From contig NZ_BAYB01000008.1 of the NCBI RefSeq assembly GCF_000685035.1, positions 310,001 to 374,000 on the forward strand: DNA of 64,000 nucleotides, written 5' to 3'. Position 1 is the stretch's first letter; every line of letters begins with the position of its first letter. The notes below the pieces were generated by a model. That model saw only the letters and a list, made by a program, of their open reading frames with translations, was not told where the DNA came from and made no database searches. Positions 27,089-35,150 of the stretch are shown piece after piece. This DNA is from Paraburkholderia ferrariae NBRC 106233 (GTDB lineage: Bacteria > Pseudomonadota > Gammaproteobacteria > Burkholderiales > Burkholderiaceae). The translations under genes and the position numbers were made by a program.

Positions 27089-27370
27089 GGGGCCGCTCCT
27101 TGCTGGTGACACATCAACGGATTACGAAAAAACCGATGCAATGAATCGGCTCGCGCATTGAAGGCTTGCCGATCTGGCACGCGGCCCGGTCAACGATACT
27201 CCTTCGAACCGAAGTTCGTACGTCCCGTGCCTTCGCGCGAAACGCGCCTGCCATCGGGCGGACACGGCACGATCCGGTTTGTTGAACTCGCGCGGCCTTG
27301 ACCCGCGCCTGGTGAGCGTGGTTGAATTCCGCAACCATGTTCGTCGGCATTGCTCATCTCACGACAGGAG

Positions 27371-28375
27371 ATGCCCTTGAGCCAGCCCCCTTCGTCCCCT
27401 TCGCCCGCCTCGCAATCTGCGCCCGTTTCCGCGGACCAGCGCGCGCTTGACACGGAACCGCAATACATTGACGCCCCGCTCACCGCAGCGGCTGCCTTCC
27501 TGGTGCTGGCCGTCAAGGACGACGATGCGTCGATTGCCGCCGTCCGCTCCGTGACCGGAAGTACCGACGACCTCATCAAGGACGTCAAGATACGCGCCAA
27601 CGGAGGCGCATTCACGTGCAACGTCGGCATCTCGCATCGTGTCTGGAGCGCGCTTACCGGAAAGCCCGCGCCGAAAGAACTGGCGCCATTCAAAGAAGTT
27701 CGGGGCGCCGCGCACGTCGCGGTCTCCACGCCGGGCGACCTGCTGTACCACATTCGCGCGGCGTCGACAGACCTGATTGTCGAGTTCGAGAAGATTCTGC
27801 TCGAGGCCTTTGGCGATGCCGTCACGGTGATCGACGACGTGGCCGGCTTCCGCTACTTCAACGGGCGCGATCTGCTCGAATTTGTCGACGGCACGGCGAA
27901 TCCGGACGGCCTCGATCTGCCTGCCGCGACGATCGTCGGCGACGAGGATCCCGACTACGCCGGCGGCAGCTATGTCGTGATCCAGAAGTACCTGCACAAC
28001 CTCGCGGGGTGGCGCGGGCAGAGCGTGGAGACGCAGGAGGCGATTATCGGCCGCACCAAGTTCGACAATGTCGAATTGCCGGACGCCGCGCAGGGACAGA
28101 AGTCGCACAAGACACTGTGCACGATCCAGGACGCCGAAGGTGAGCACGACATCCTGCGCGACAACATGCCGTTCGCCACCCCGGGCCGCGGCGAGTATGG
28201 GACCTATTTCATCGGCTATTCGCGCCATCTCTGGGTCATCGAGAAAATGCTCGAACGGATGTTCATCGGCGATCCCCCGCCGCTTCACGACCGGATACTC
28301 GACTTCTCGAAGGCCGTCACCGGCGTCACGTTCTTCGCTCCCGCGCGCAAATTCCTCAGCAATCTTGGCGATTGA
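27371..28375 (+). CDS. Dyp-type haem peroxidase
   Basis: About 334 residues. The Dyp signature GxxDG is present as EFVDGTANPDG, and the haem side has the conserved Arg and His in GTYFIGYSRHLWVIEKML. No Tat or Sec signal is seen, so the enzyme is cytoplasmic or encapsulin-type, though no encapsulin gene lies nearby. Start choice is uncertain: the ATG at 27371 follows GACAGGAG with no spacing, while a TTG at 27377 is 6 bases beyond the same AGGAG and may be the real start. It uses H2O2 to oxidise dyes, aromatics or porphyrins (family knowledge). Confidence 0.9.
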   Translation: MPLSQPPSSPSPASQSAPVSADQRALDTEPQYIDAPLTAAAAFLVLAVKDDDASIAAVRSVTGSTDDLIKDVKIRANGGAFTCNVGISHRVWSALTGKPAPKELAPFKEVRGAAHVAVSTPGDLLYHIRAASTDLIVEFEKILLEAFGDAVTVIDDVAGFRYFNGRDLLEFVDGTANPDGLDLPAATIVGDEDPDYAGGSYVVIQKYLHNLAGWRGQSVETQEAIIGRTKFDNVELPDAAQGQKSHKTLCTIQDAEGEHDILRDNMPFATPGRGEYGTYFIGYSRHLWVIEKMLERMFIGDPPPLHDRILDFSKAVTGVTFFAPARKFLSNLGD

Positions 28376-28386
28376 GGCATTGTTTC

Positions 28387-28408
28387 AGGCGGTGACTCCC
28401 GCCTTTTG
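28387..28408 (+). terminator. Rho-independent terminator after the Dyp peroxidase gene
   Basis: A 6-bp stem AGGCGG / CCGCCT with a 6-base loop is followed directly by TTTT, 11 bases after the stop codon. A second imperfect hairpin (AACCCAAC / GTTGGGGTT) follows at 28420-28441. Confidence 0.55.
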
Positions 28409-28500
28409 ACCCGCGTAGCAAACCCAACGCCGGTTGGGGTTGTTACGGCGGGATTCCGCGCGCTTGCGCCGTGACTCACCGCATACGCAGACACCCCTTG

Positions 28501-28521
28501 ATCCGATATTAAATATCGGAT
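28501..28521. promoter_or_regulatory. Palindrome before the era-like gene, shared with 23690
   Basis: ATCCGATATT-A-AATATCGGAT, a perfect 10-bp inverted repeat with a 1-base centre. The 17-base core CCGATATTAAATATCGG is identical to that at 23694-23712. It is 126 bases before the era-like start, in promoter position. Confidence 0.55.
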
Positions 28522-28646
28522 TCCTACACAAGCAGTTCGCCCCGTTTACCGCTGCCGGCAGCAATCCGCCTCGCTATAATCGACTGACCCGGAGCGTTGG
28601 TCCGGACCGGTGTTCCGAACGCGCCGTTATCGCGGAGGTGTGGGTT

Positions 28647-29552
28647 ATGAACGATCCTGCCGTTTCCCCTTCTGGTTTCCGCTGCGGGATGATCGCTATC
28701 GTCGGCCGCCCGAACGTCGGCAAATCGACACTCATGAATGCGCTCGTGGGACAAAAGGTCAGTATCACGTCGCACAAAGCCCAAACAACGCGTCACCGGA
28801 TCACCGGAATCAATACGACCGACGATGCCCAGTTCATATTCGTCGATACGCCCGGGTTCCAGACCCGCCACGATGCCGCACTGAATCGCTCGCTGAACCG
28901 TGCCGTCACCTCGACGCTGACTTCAGTGGACCTGATCCTGTTCGTGATCGAGGCCGGCAAGTTCGGTCCGGACGACCAGAAGGTGCTCGACCTGATTCCA
29001 CCCGGCATGCCCACGCTGTTGATCGCGAACAAGCTCGATTGCGTGAAAGACAAGGAAGCGCTGTTCCCGTTCATGCAGCAGGTAAGCCAGTTGCGCGAAT
29101 TCGTCGAAATCGTGCCGCTTTCGGCAACCCATCCGAAAGAAACCCAGCGCCTGCTGGAAATTATCAAGCCGTACCTTCCGCAAGGAACGCCGATCTACGG
29201 CGAAGACGACCTGACCGACCGGAGCTCCCGGTTTCTCGCCGCCGAGATCTTGCGTGAGAAGGTGTTCCGCTGGACCGGCGACGAATTGCCCTACACGAGC
29301 ACGGTCCTGATCGACAAGTTCGAGGAGGAAGGGCGTCTCAAGCGCATCTTTGCGACGATCCTCGTCGAACGCGATTCGCAGAAGGCGATTGTGATCGGCA
29401 AGGAAGGCTCGAAGCTCAAGCAGATCAACACCGATGCGCGGATCGACATGGAAAAGCTGTTCGACGGACCCGTGTACCTCGAGACCTTCGTCAAGGTGAA
29501 GAGCGGCTGGGCCGACAATGAGGCCGGACTTCGCGCCTATGGGTATGAGTAA
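28647..29552 (+). CDS. era: GTPase Era (stand-alone copy)
   Basis: 301 residues. G-domain motifs are G1 GRPNVGKS, G3 DTPGF, G4 NKLD and G5 SA, followed by the C-terminal KH domain with [12 protein letters not shown]. Era binds 16S rRNA and assists 30S assembly. GGAGG stands 8 bases before the ATG. The usual neighbours rnc and recO are absent; instead the gene lies between a Dyp peroxidase and a DUF1269 gene with a palindrome upstream. It is therefore probably a second era paralogue or a relocated one. Confidence 0.92.
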   Translation: MNDPAVSPSGFRCGMIAIVGRPNVGKSTLMNALVGQKVSITSHKAQTTRHRITGINTTDDAQFIFVDTPGFQTRHDAALNRSLNRAVTSTLTSVDLILFVIEAGKFGPDDQKVLDLIPPGMPTLLIANKLDCVKDKEALFPFMQQVSQLREFVEIVPLSATHPKETQRLLEIIKPYLPQGTPIYGEDDLTDRSSRFLAAEILREKVFRWTGDELPYTSTVLIDKFEEEGRLKRIFATILVERDSQKAIVIGKEGSKLKQINTDARIDMEKLFDGPVYLETFVKVKSGWADNEAGLRAYGYE

Positions 29553-29658
29553 CGAAGACCGTCGGCAAACCGGAAACGACCGCATTACGGCTTGAGTGCG
29601 CCGCAGTTTTATCTGTAACGACCCGCAGGTTTTTCACCCAACCTCTTTAGGATAACTT

Positions 29659-30162
29659 ATGTCTACGTTGATCGCGATTACCTATCAGAATGTGCCCGAT
29701 GCGGAAAAAGCGTTGCAGGAGTTGCAGTTGCTTCAAGGCGAATATCTTTTGCAGTTGAAGGACGCCGTCGTTGTCGAGCGCACGGCCGACGGGGCGATCA
29801 AATTGCATCAGACGCTAAGCCGCACCGCGGTCGGGGCATTGCGAGGGGCGTTCTGGGGAGGGTTAATCGGCTTGCTCTTTCTTGCTCCGGTACTGGGCGC
29901 CGCGGTGGGATCGGCCTCGGGCGCGCTGGCCGGGAAACTGAGCGAATTCGGCGTTAAGGACGAGTTTGTGAAATCGCTGGCGCAAAAAGTCCCGCCGGGT
30001 GCCGCTGCCGTGTTCGCGCTGCTGAAGGACGTGACGCTGGATAAGGTGGAAACCGACCTCGGTAAGCTGGGCGGAACGGTGCTGTATACCAATCTCTCCC
30101 TGGACGACGAGTTGAAACTCGTCGAGGCGCTGTCGAAGGCCAACGATTCCGCGGATCGATAG
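29659..30162 (+). CDS. DUF1269-family protein (intact)
   Basis: 167 residues. It starts MSTLIAITYQNVPDAEKALQEL, then KDAVVVERTADG, a glycine-rich hydrophobic hairpin (GALRGAFWGGLIGLLFLAPVLG) that may enter the membrane, and a charged C-terminal half. AGGA is 6 bases before the ATG. The function of the family is not established; members are often stress-induced. It is the intact relative of the frameshifted gene at 25037-25464. Confidence 0.8.
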   Translation: MSTLIAITYQNVPDAEKALQELQLLQGEYLLQLKDAVVVERTADGAIKLHQTLSRTAVGALRGAFWGGLIGLLFLAPVLGAAVGSASGALAGKLSEFGVKDEFVKSLAQKVPPGAAAVFALLKDVTLDKVETDLGKLGGTVLYTNLSLDDELKLVEALSKANDSADR

Positions 30163-30279
30163 TCCAATAGCCGCGCCCGGGCGTGTCGCCGGTATCGTTC
30201 AGTTCGTCTCAGGCAACGACGACACGCTTTCTGCGCGGCAATAAATACACTGCGAAACGCGTTATGGGGCGCAGCAAGA

Positions 30280-30560
30280 TCATCGACTTGCAGTAACGCT
30301 GAAATGAATGCGCCCGTCGCCAGGTATTCGATCGGTAGCAACGTGCGTGAGCTGCCAGCCGTAGTCCAGGCTGGTATTCAGATACTTGCCCAGCGCAAAG
30401 CGCACCATTCGCGCCGAATGGCCCGAGCGGCGAAACCGGCGGCCGCTGGCAGCGGAATTTCGTAGCGCATGCCGATCTGCGAAGCATGGCTCGTAGGGTC
30501 GAGCGGCGATTCTATGGTCGGATTCACACGCGACCAGGCGCCGCGGCGTGACGCACGATT
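30280..30560 (-). pseudogene. Decayed 3' remnant, possibly a two-partner-secretion (TpsB/ShlB-like) outer-membrane protein
   Basis: This stretch of about 280 bases has no intact gene but shows beta-barrel-like sequence split over frames. One frame gives PTSHASQIGMRYEIPLP, and after a shift near 30415 another gives MVRFALGKYLNTSLDYGWQL, ending GDGRIHFSVTASR and a stop at 30280. Alternating strand patterns and the final aromatic strand resemble the C-terminus of FhaC/ShlB-type transporters; this assignment is tentative. The remnant abuts the end of the LysR gene, so the 5' part has been lost. The gap from 30163 to 30279 shows nothing else. Confidence 0.4.
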
Positions 30561-30565
30561 GCCGG

Positions 30566-31519
30566 CTAGATCAACAACGCCAGCGTCTCGAACAACGCAA
30601 GGTCTTCCTTTTTCGCGGAACGCGCGTGCCGCCGTATCACCTGAAACAGGCACTCGATGAAAGCAAGGGCCGCTCGGCTCAGCGTGCTGTTGCGGCGCGT
30701 GACGATGCTGAGTTGTCGGGGCTCGAACGCCTCGCGCAACGCGAGCGGCCGCAGGCGGCCACCGAAGGGCGGCACGTGGCTCAGGATTGTCGGGCTCCAG
30801 GTGCACATGTTGGCGTGCTCGACCATGGTCTGCAGCGTCGCCACCGACTGCGCGCGCACAATGCGGCGCGCGTCGATCTGCGCACCGTGGCGCGTGAAGA
30901 GATAGTCCACAAGATCGCCCAGACCATCCGGTGCGAAGTTCAAGACCCAGTCCTCGTCCAGCAGTTCGTGGATCGAGCGCGCCCGCGCCTTGCGGTGGCC
31001 CTCGCGCACCATCACCGAAGACTCGTAAGTGAGCACGGGCTCGCAGGCGAACTCCTGCGCGCTTGCGCCGGGCTGCAGTTGGCCAATGGCGAAGTCCATG
31101 CTGCCCTCGCGCAACAGCGGCTGGGCCACGGCCATCAGCCCGTCGAACAGCTCCAGTTGAATTTCGGGCATGCGCTTGCGAAACAGCTGCACGGTCTCGG
31201 CCAGGAAGGTCAGCGTGATCCACGGCGTGACACCCACCATCAGGCTGCCCTCCACGCGGCCTCTCAAGCGCTCCAGATCGCTGTGCGCGTGCGCCAGCTG
31301 GTTGAGCACGAGGCGCGCGTGCGTGAGCAGCACCTTGCCGTGCTCCGTGAACGTAATGCCTTCGGGCGCGCGGATCAGGAGCGGCAAACGCTCCCCTGCC
31401 TCCAGCTCGCGCAGGGCGCGCGTGACCGCGGCCTGCGAAAGCCCGAGCGCGCGGGCCGCGCCGCGGATGCTGCCGGCGTCCGCGCTGGCAACGAGCGCTT
31501 CCAGTTGATGCAGTTTCAT
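30566..31519 (-). CDS. LysR-family transcriptional regulator
   Basis: 317 residues. The N-terminal winged helix is MKLHQLEALVASADAGSIRGAARALGLSQAAVTRALRELE (shown here only as family-typical) and the C-terminal substrate-binding domain begins about residue 90 (EGSLMVGVTPW). The start at 31519 gives the usual LysR N-terminus; no strong ribosome site is seen. It is divergent from the M20 amidohydrolase gene, with a candidate operator at 31571 between them. Confidence 0.9.
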   Translation of the reverse strand: MKLHQLEALVASADAGSIRGAARALGLSQAAVTRALRELEAGERLPLLIRAPEGITFTEHGKVLLTHARLVLNQLAHAHSDLERLRGRVEGSLMVGVTPWITLTFLAETVQLFRKRMPEIQLELFDGLMAVAQPLLREGSMDFAIGQLQPGASAQEFACEPVLTYESSVMVREGHRKARARSIHELLDEDWVLNFAPDGLGDLVDYLFTRHGAQIDARRIVRAQSVATLQTMVEHANMCTWSPTILSHVPPFGGRLRPLALREAFEPRQLSIVTRRNSTLSRAALAFIECLFQVIRRHARSAKKEDLALFETLALLI

Positions 31520-31570
31520 TTGCGCAGAGGCGCCGCCGCCGGCGTGGAACGAAAGGGGGGACAACAGGGA

Positions 31571-31584
31571 GTTGTCATCATAAC
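31571..31584. promoter_or_regulatory. Candidate LysR operator
   Basis: GTT-GTCATCAT-AAC is a small inverted repeat of the kind bound by LysR proteins, 52 bases before the LysR gene and 78 bases before the amidohydrolase gene. Confidence 0.35.
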
Positions 31585-31661
31585 AAAACGCTGGCTGTTC
31601 CCCGCGATTTGCGCTGCATACGATTCGCCCCACGACATAGGAAGCGCGTGGAGGAAAACGG

Positions 31662-32831
31662 GTGAGCAGACAGTGGGTTTTGCCGGAGGTGGCGGCAATC
31701 GAGGCCGAAATGATCGCGCTGCGCCGCGAGTTGCACGCGCGGCCCGAGTTGGGCTTCGAAGAGCACGCGACGAGCGCGCTCGTCGCCGCGAAGCTCGAAG
31801 CGTGGGGCTATCGGGTGACGCGCGGCGTGGGCGGTACGGGCGTGGTCGGAACCCTCGCACGCGGGTCCGGCACCAGCCTCGGGCTGCGCGCCGACATGGA
31901 CGCGCTGCCGATCCGCGAAGCGACCGGCCTGCCCTACGCGAGCCGGAACGACGGCATCATGCACGCCTGCGGTCATGACGGCCACACGGCGATGCTGCTG
32001 GCCGCGGCACGTTGTCTCGCGGAAAAAACGCACTGGCGCGGCACGCTGAATCTGATTTTTCAGCCGGCCGAAGAGGGCCTCGGCGGCGCGCTCAAGATGA
32101 TCGAGGATGGTTTGTTCCAGCACTTTCCCTGCGACCGCCTATTCGCGATGCACAATGTTCCCGGCTTTCCCGCCGGCAAGATCGGCGTCCACAGCGGCGC
32201 ATTCATGGCTTCCGCCGACGAAGTGACGATTCGCGTGACCGGCCGCGGCGGGCATGCGGCCGCGCCTCATCAAACGATCGATCCGGTCGTGGTCGGCGCC
32301 TCGATCGTCATGGCGCTGCAAAGCGTGGTGGCGCGCAACGTGGCGCCGCACGAGCAGGCGGTCGTGAGCGTTGGTGCGCTGCATGCGGGCAGCGTCTCGA
32401 ACGTGATCGCTCCGCACGCCGATCTGCACCTGAGCGTGCGCGCGCTTTCCGCCGACGTGCGCGAACTGCTCGAGCGGCGCATACGCGCGCTTGCCGAGGG
32501 GCAGGCCGCAAGTTACGGCGCAAGCGTGGAGATCGATTACCGCCACGGCTACCCGGTGCTCGTGAATCATGACGAGGAGACCGCGATCGCACACCGCGTC
32601 GCGCTCGACTGGGGAGGCGAAGCAATGCTGATCGACGGCCTGCGCCCGTTCATGGCGAGCGAGGACTTCGCATACATGCTGGAGCGCTGTCCGGGCAGCT
32701 ATCTCTCGATCGGCAACGGCGACGGCACGCAGCATTGCTCGCTGCACCACCCCGGCTACGACTTCAACGACGCGAGCCTCGCCATTGGCGCGAGTTACTG
32801 GGTAAAGCTCGCGGAGTACATTCTGCAATGA
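31662..32831 (+). CDS. M20-family amidohydrolase (hippurate hydrolase / aminoacylase type)
   Basis: 389 residues, di-zinc amidohydrolase that frees an amino acid from an N-acyl conjugate. Visible are LRRELHARPELGFEE, GLRADMDALPI, the metal motif MHACGHDGHTAMLL, catalytic Glu in QPAEEGLGGA, the dimerisation domain around GRGGHAAAPH, and the last metal His in CSLHHPGYDFND. The GTG start at 31662 is supported by GGAGG 6-8 bases upstream. The adjacent binding protein suggests the released amino acid or the conjugate itself is imported. Confidence 0.92.
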   Translation: MSRQWVLPEVAAIEAEMIALRRELHARPELGFEEHATSALVAAKLEAWGYRVTRGVGGTGVVGTLARGSGTSLGLRADMDALPIREATGLPYASRNDGIMHACGHDGHTAMLLAAARCLAEKTHWRGTLNLIFQPAEEGLGGALKMIEDGLFQHFPCDRLFAMHNVPGFPAGKIGVHSGAFMASADEVTIRVTGRGGHAAAPHQTIDPVVVGASIVMALQSVVARNVAPHEQAVVSVGALHAGSVSNVIAPHADLHLSVRALSADVRELLERRIRALAEGQAASYGASVEIDYRHGYPVLVNHDEETAIAHRVALDWGGEAMLIDGLRPFMASEDFAYMLERCPGSYLSIGNGDGTQHCSLHHPGYDFNDASLAIGASYWVKLAEYILQ

Positions 32832-32898
32832 ACATCCGGGCAACCTGATTCGATCAATTCAACTCAAGCAACCGAAACGACAGAAAGGAGACGATGCA

Positions 32899-33693
32899 AT
32901 GAAGCAATGGACGATGGCGCTCTCGCTGGCGCTTGCAGCCGCGGCAACGACGGGCCAGGCACACGCGGTGGATCTGAAGGGTCGAGAAATCCGGCTCGCG
33001 GTCGATCCCACCTATCCGCCACTCGAATACAAAATGCCGGACGGACAGCTCACCGGCTTCGGCGTGGATATTGCCAATGCGTTGTGCGCGCAACTGAATG
33101 CGCATTGCGTATGGGTGGAAACGAGCTTCGACGGCATGATTCCAGGCCTGCTTGCGCGCAAGTTCGACGTCATCTCCTCGTCAATGACGATCACGCCCAA
33201 GCGCATGCAGCAGATCGCCTTTACGAACAAGATCTCGAACGCACCCGCCCGGCTCGTCGTGCGCCGCGGCTCGCCGCTGCTGCCGGACGCAGCCTCGCTC
33301 AAGGGCAAGCGCGTGGGCGTGGAGCAGGGATCGAGCCAGGAAGACTACGCGCGCGCAGAGTGGCAGCCCGCCGGCGCGGAGATCGTCGCTTATCAAAACC
33401 AGGATCAGGTTTATGCGGACCTGACCTCGGGCCGTCTCGACGCCGCATTCCAGGCATCGATCGAAGCCAGCGACGGCTTTCTCAAGCGCCCCGAAGGCAA
33501 AGACTTCACGTTCGCGGGAGCCGCCATCGACGACCCGAAGTACTTCGGTCAGGGCGACGGTCTCGGCCTGCGCAAGGAGGACACCGGATTGCGCGACGCC
33601 TTCAACGGCGCGCTCGCCGACATTCTCGCAAACGGCACCTACGCACGCATCAACAAGAAGTACTTCGACTTCGACATCTACGGCACGAAATAA
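32899..33693 (+). CDS. Periplasmic amino-acid binding protein (SBP_bac_3, lysine/arginine/ornithine type)
   Basis: 264 residues with a Sec signal (MKQWTMALSLALAAAATTGQAHA), mature opening REIRLAVDPTYPPLEYKMPDGQL, FDGMIPGLLARKFDVISSSMTITPKR and G-KRVGVEQGSS, all standard for polar amino-acid receptors. AAAGGAGACGATGCA gives a good ribosome site. No ATPase or permease gene follows, so it must share a transporter encoded elsewhere. Confidence 0.9.
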   Translation: MKQWTMALSLALAAAATTGQAHAVDLKGREIRLAVDPTYPPLEYKMPDGQLTGFGVDIANALCAQLNAHCVWVETSFDGMIPGLLARKFDVISSSMTITPKRMQQIAFTNKISNAPARLVVRRGSPLLPDAASLKGKRVGVEQGSSQEDYARAEWQPAGAEIVAYQNQDQVYADLTSGRLDAAFQASIEASDGFLKRPEGKDFTFAGAAIDDPKYFGQGDGLGLRKEDTGLRDAFNGALADILANGTYARINKKYFDFDIYGTK

Positions 33694-33818
33694 CGCCGGA
33701 CGGGCCGTGCAGGCGGCAACGCGGCAAAGCGGCCGCTGAGCTGCGGGCCGCCGCCGCGAAGGCAAGATGGCAACTCTCGCCTATATATTTAGCATACCTG
33801 ATAAAAAACGGAATCCAC

Positions 33819-35006
33819 ATGAAGAGGAAGATCTTTTGCGTCATGGCGCTGTGCGGTGCGACTGCGCCCGCTTTCGCGCAGAGCAGCGTAACCCTGTACG
33901 GTCTGATCGACGAGGGTATCGACTACACGAACAACGTGGGCGGCCACGCCGTGTATGAAATGACGAGCGGTTATGCGCAGGGCAGCCGCTGGGGGCTCAA
34001 GGGAAGCGAAGATCTTGGCGGCGGCAACAGCGCCGTCTTCCAGATCGAGAGCGGCTTCAATGCGGGCAACGGCGCGCTCGCGCAAGGCGGCCGCATTTTT
34101 GGGCGCCAGGCGTTTGCCGGGCTGGCCAGCGAGCGCTACGGCACGCTCACGCTGGGGCGCCAGTACGACTCCGTGGTGGATTATCTGGCGCAGACCACGG
34201 CGAACGGCAACTGGGGCGGCTATCTGCTCTCGCATCCCTACGACAACGACAATACCGACAACACTTTTCGCCTGAACAACACCGTCAAATACGCGAGCCC
34301 GACGTTCGGCGGCTTCTCATTCGGCGGCACCTACAGCTTCAGCAACGACACCGGCTTCGCGAACAACCGCGCACTGAGCGCTGGCGCGCAATACACGACG
34401 GGCGGCTGGCTCATTGCCGCAGCCTATTTGAACGCGAACAATCCCGCGCTGACTTCGGGCGGTGCGATTGCGGGCGGGAGCAGCACGAATGGCACAGACG
34501 GCAATTTCGCTGCGTCGCGTCTGCAGATTTTCGGCGCGGGGGTGAACTACACGGCGGGGCCGGCGACGGTCGGCTTCGCGTATAGCAATACGTATATCGC
34601 CCAGCCCGTGGCGAACGTCGGCTATCTCACGGGCGACGAGACGATCCAGCCGGTGACAGGGCCGCTCGCCGGCGGCCGCGTGACGTCGCTCAGGTATCAG
34701 AACTTCGAGGTGAACGGCAAGTATCAGTTCACGCCGGCCTGCTTCGTGGGCGCGCAGTACGTCTACACGCTCGAGCGCTACGATGCCACGACGGGCAGCG
34801 TGAAGCCCGCGATTCATTCGGTGGGCCTGATGGTCGACTACAACCTTTCGAAGCGCACGGACGTCTATTTGCAGGGCGCATTCCAGCTCGTGGCAGGCGA
34901 CAGAACCGGCTCGTCTCTCGACCAGGCTTATGTACCCGGTGCGCAGGATCTTTCGTCGACTTCGCGCCAGCTTGCGGTGCGTGCCGCCATCCGTCATAGC
35001 TTCTGA
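33819..35006 (+). CDS. OmpC-type general porin
   Basis: 395 residues, signal peptide MKRKIFCVMALCGATAPAFA, mature QSSVTLYGLIDEGIDYTNN, RWGLKGSEDLGGGN, FGRQAFAGLAS, GTLTLGRQYD and C-terminal RHSF. It is the largest of the five porins here, with a long glycine/serine-rich loop (ALTSGGAIAGGSSTNGTDG). The ATG at 33819 was chosen for the signal peptide; a longer reading frame runs in from the preceding gene but is a shadow. It may serve uptake for the amidohydrolase/binding-protein pair. Confidence 0.93.
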   Translation: MKRKIFCVMALCGATAPAFAQSSVTLYGLIDEGIDYTNNVGGHAVYEMTSGYAQGSRWGLKGSEDLGGGNSAVFQIESGFNAGNGALAQGGRIFGRQAFAGLASERYGTLTLGRQYDSVVDYLAQTTANGNWGGYLLSHPYDNDNTDNTFRLNNTVKYASPTFGGFSFGGTYSFSNDTGFANNRALSAGAQYTTGGWLIAAAYLNANNPALTSGGAIAGGSSTNGTDGNFAASRLQIFGAGVNYTAGPATVGFAYSNTYIAQPVANVGYLTGDETIQPVTGPLAGGRVTSLRYQNFEVNGKYQFTPACFVGAQYVYTLERYDATTGSVKPAIHSVGLMVDYNLSKRTDVYLQGAFQLVAGDRTGSSLDQAYVPGAQDLSSTSRQLAVRAAIRHSF

Positions 35007-35020
35007 ATCTGGAGGCGGGC

Positions 35021-35053
35021 GGCGCTCCATGCAGGCCGTACAATCGGAGCGCC
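35021..35053. terminator. Stem-loop between convergent porin and sulfatase genes
   Basis: GGCGCTCC (35021-35028) pairs perfectly with GGAGCGCC (35046-35053), loop 17 bases. It lies in the convergent gap and may terminate either side, but there is no T-run. Confidence 0.35.
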
Positions 35054-35150
35054 ACCCGGCAAGATGGGTCTACCCCGTTTCCCGCCAGTCCCCCAACGAA
35101 CGCCAATCAAGCTCGCTCAAGACGCGCAACACGTTCGCCGGCAATGCCGT

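Noticed and set aside
32907..33818. Open frame running through the amino-acid binding protein gene into the porin frame, as if a fusion
   Set aside because: The binding protein is intact in another frame with a signal peptide and ribosome site, and the porin has its own signal peptide at 33819.
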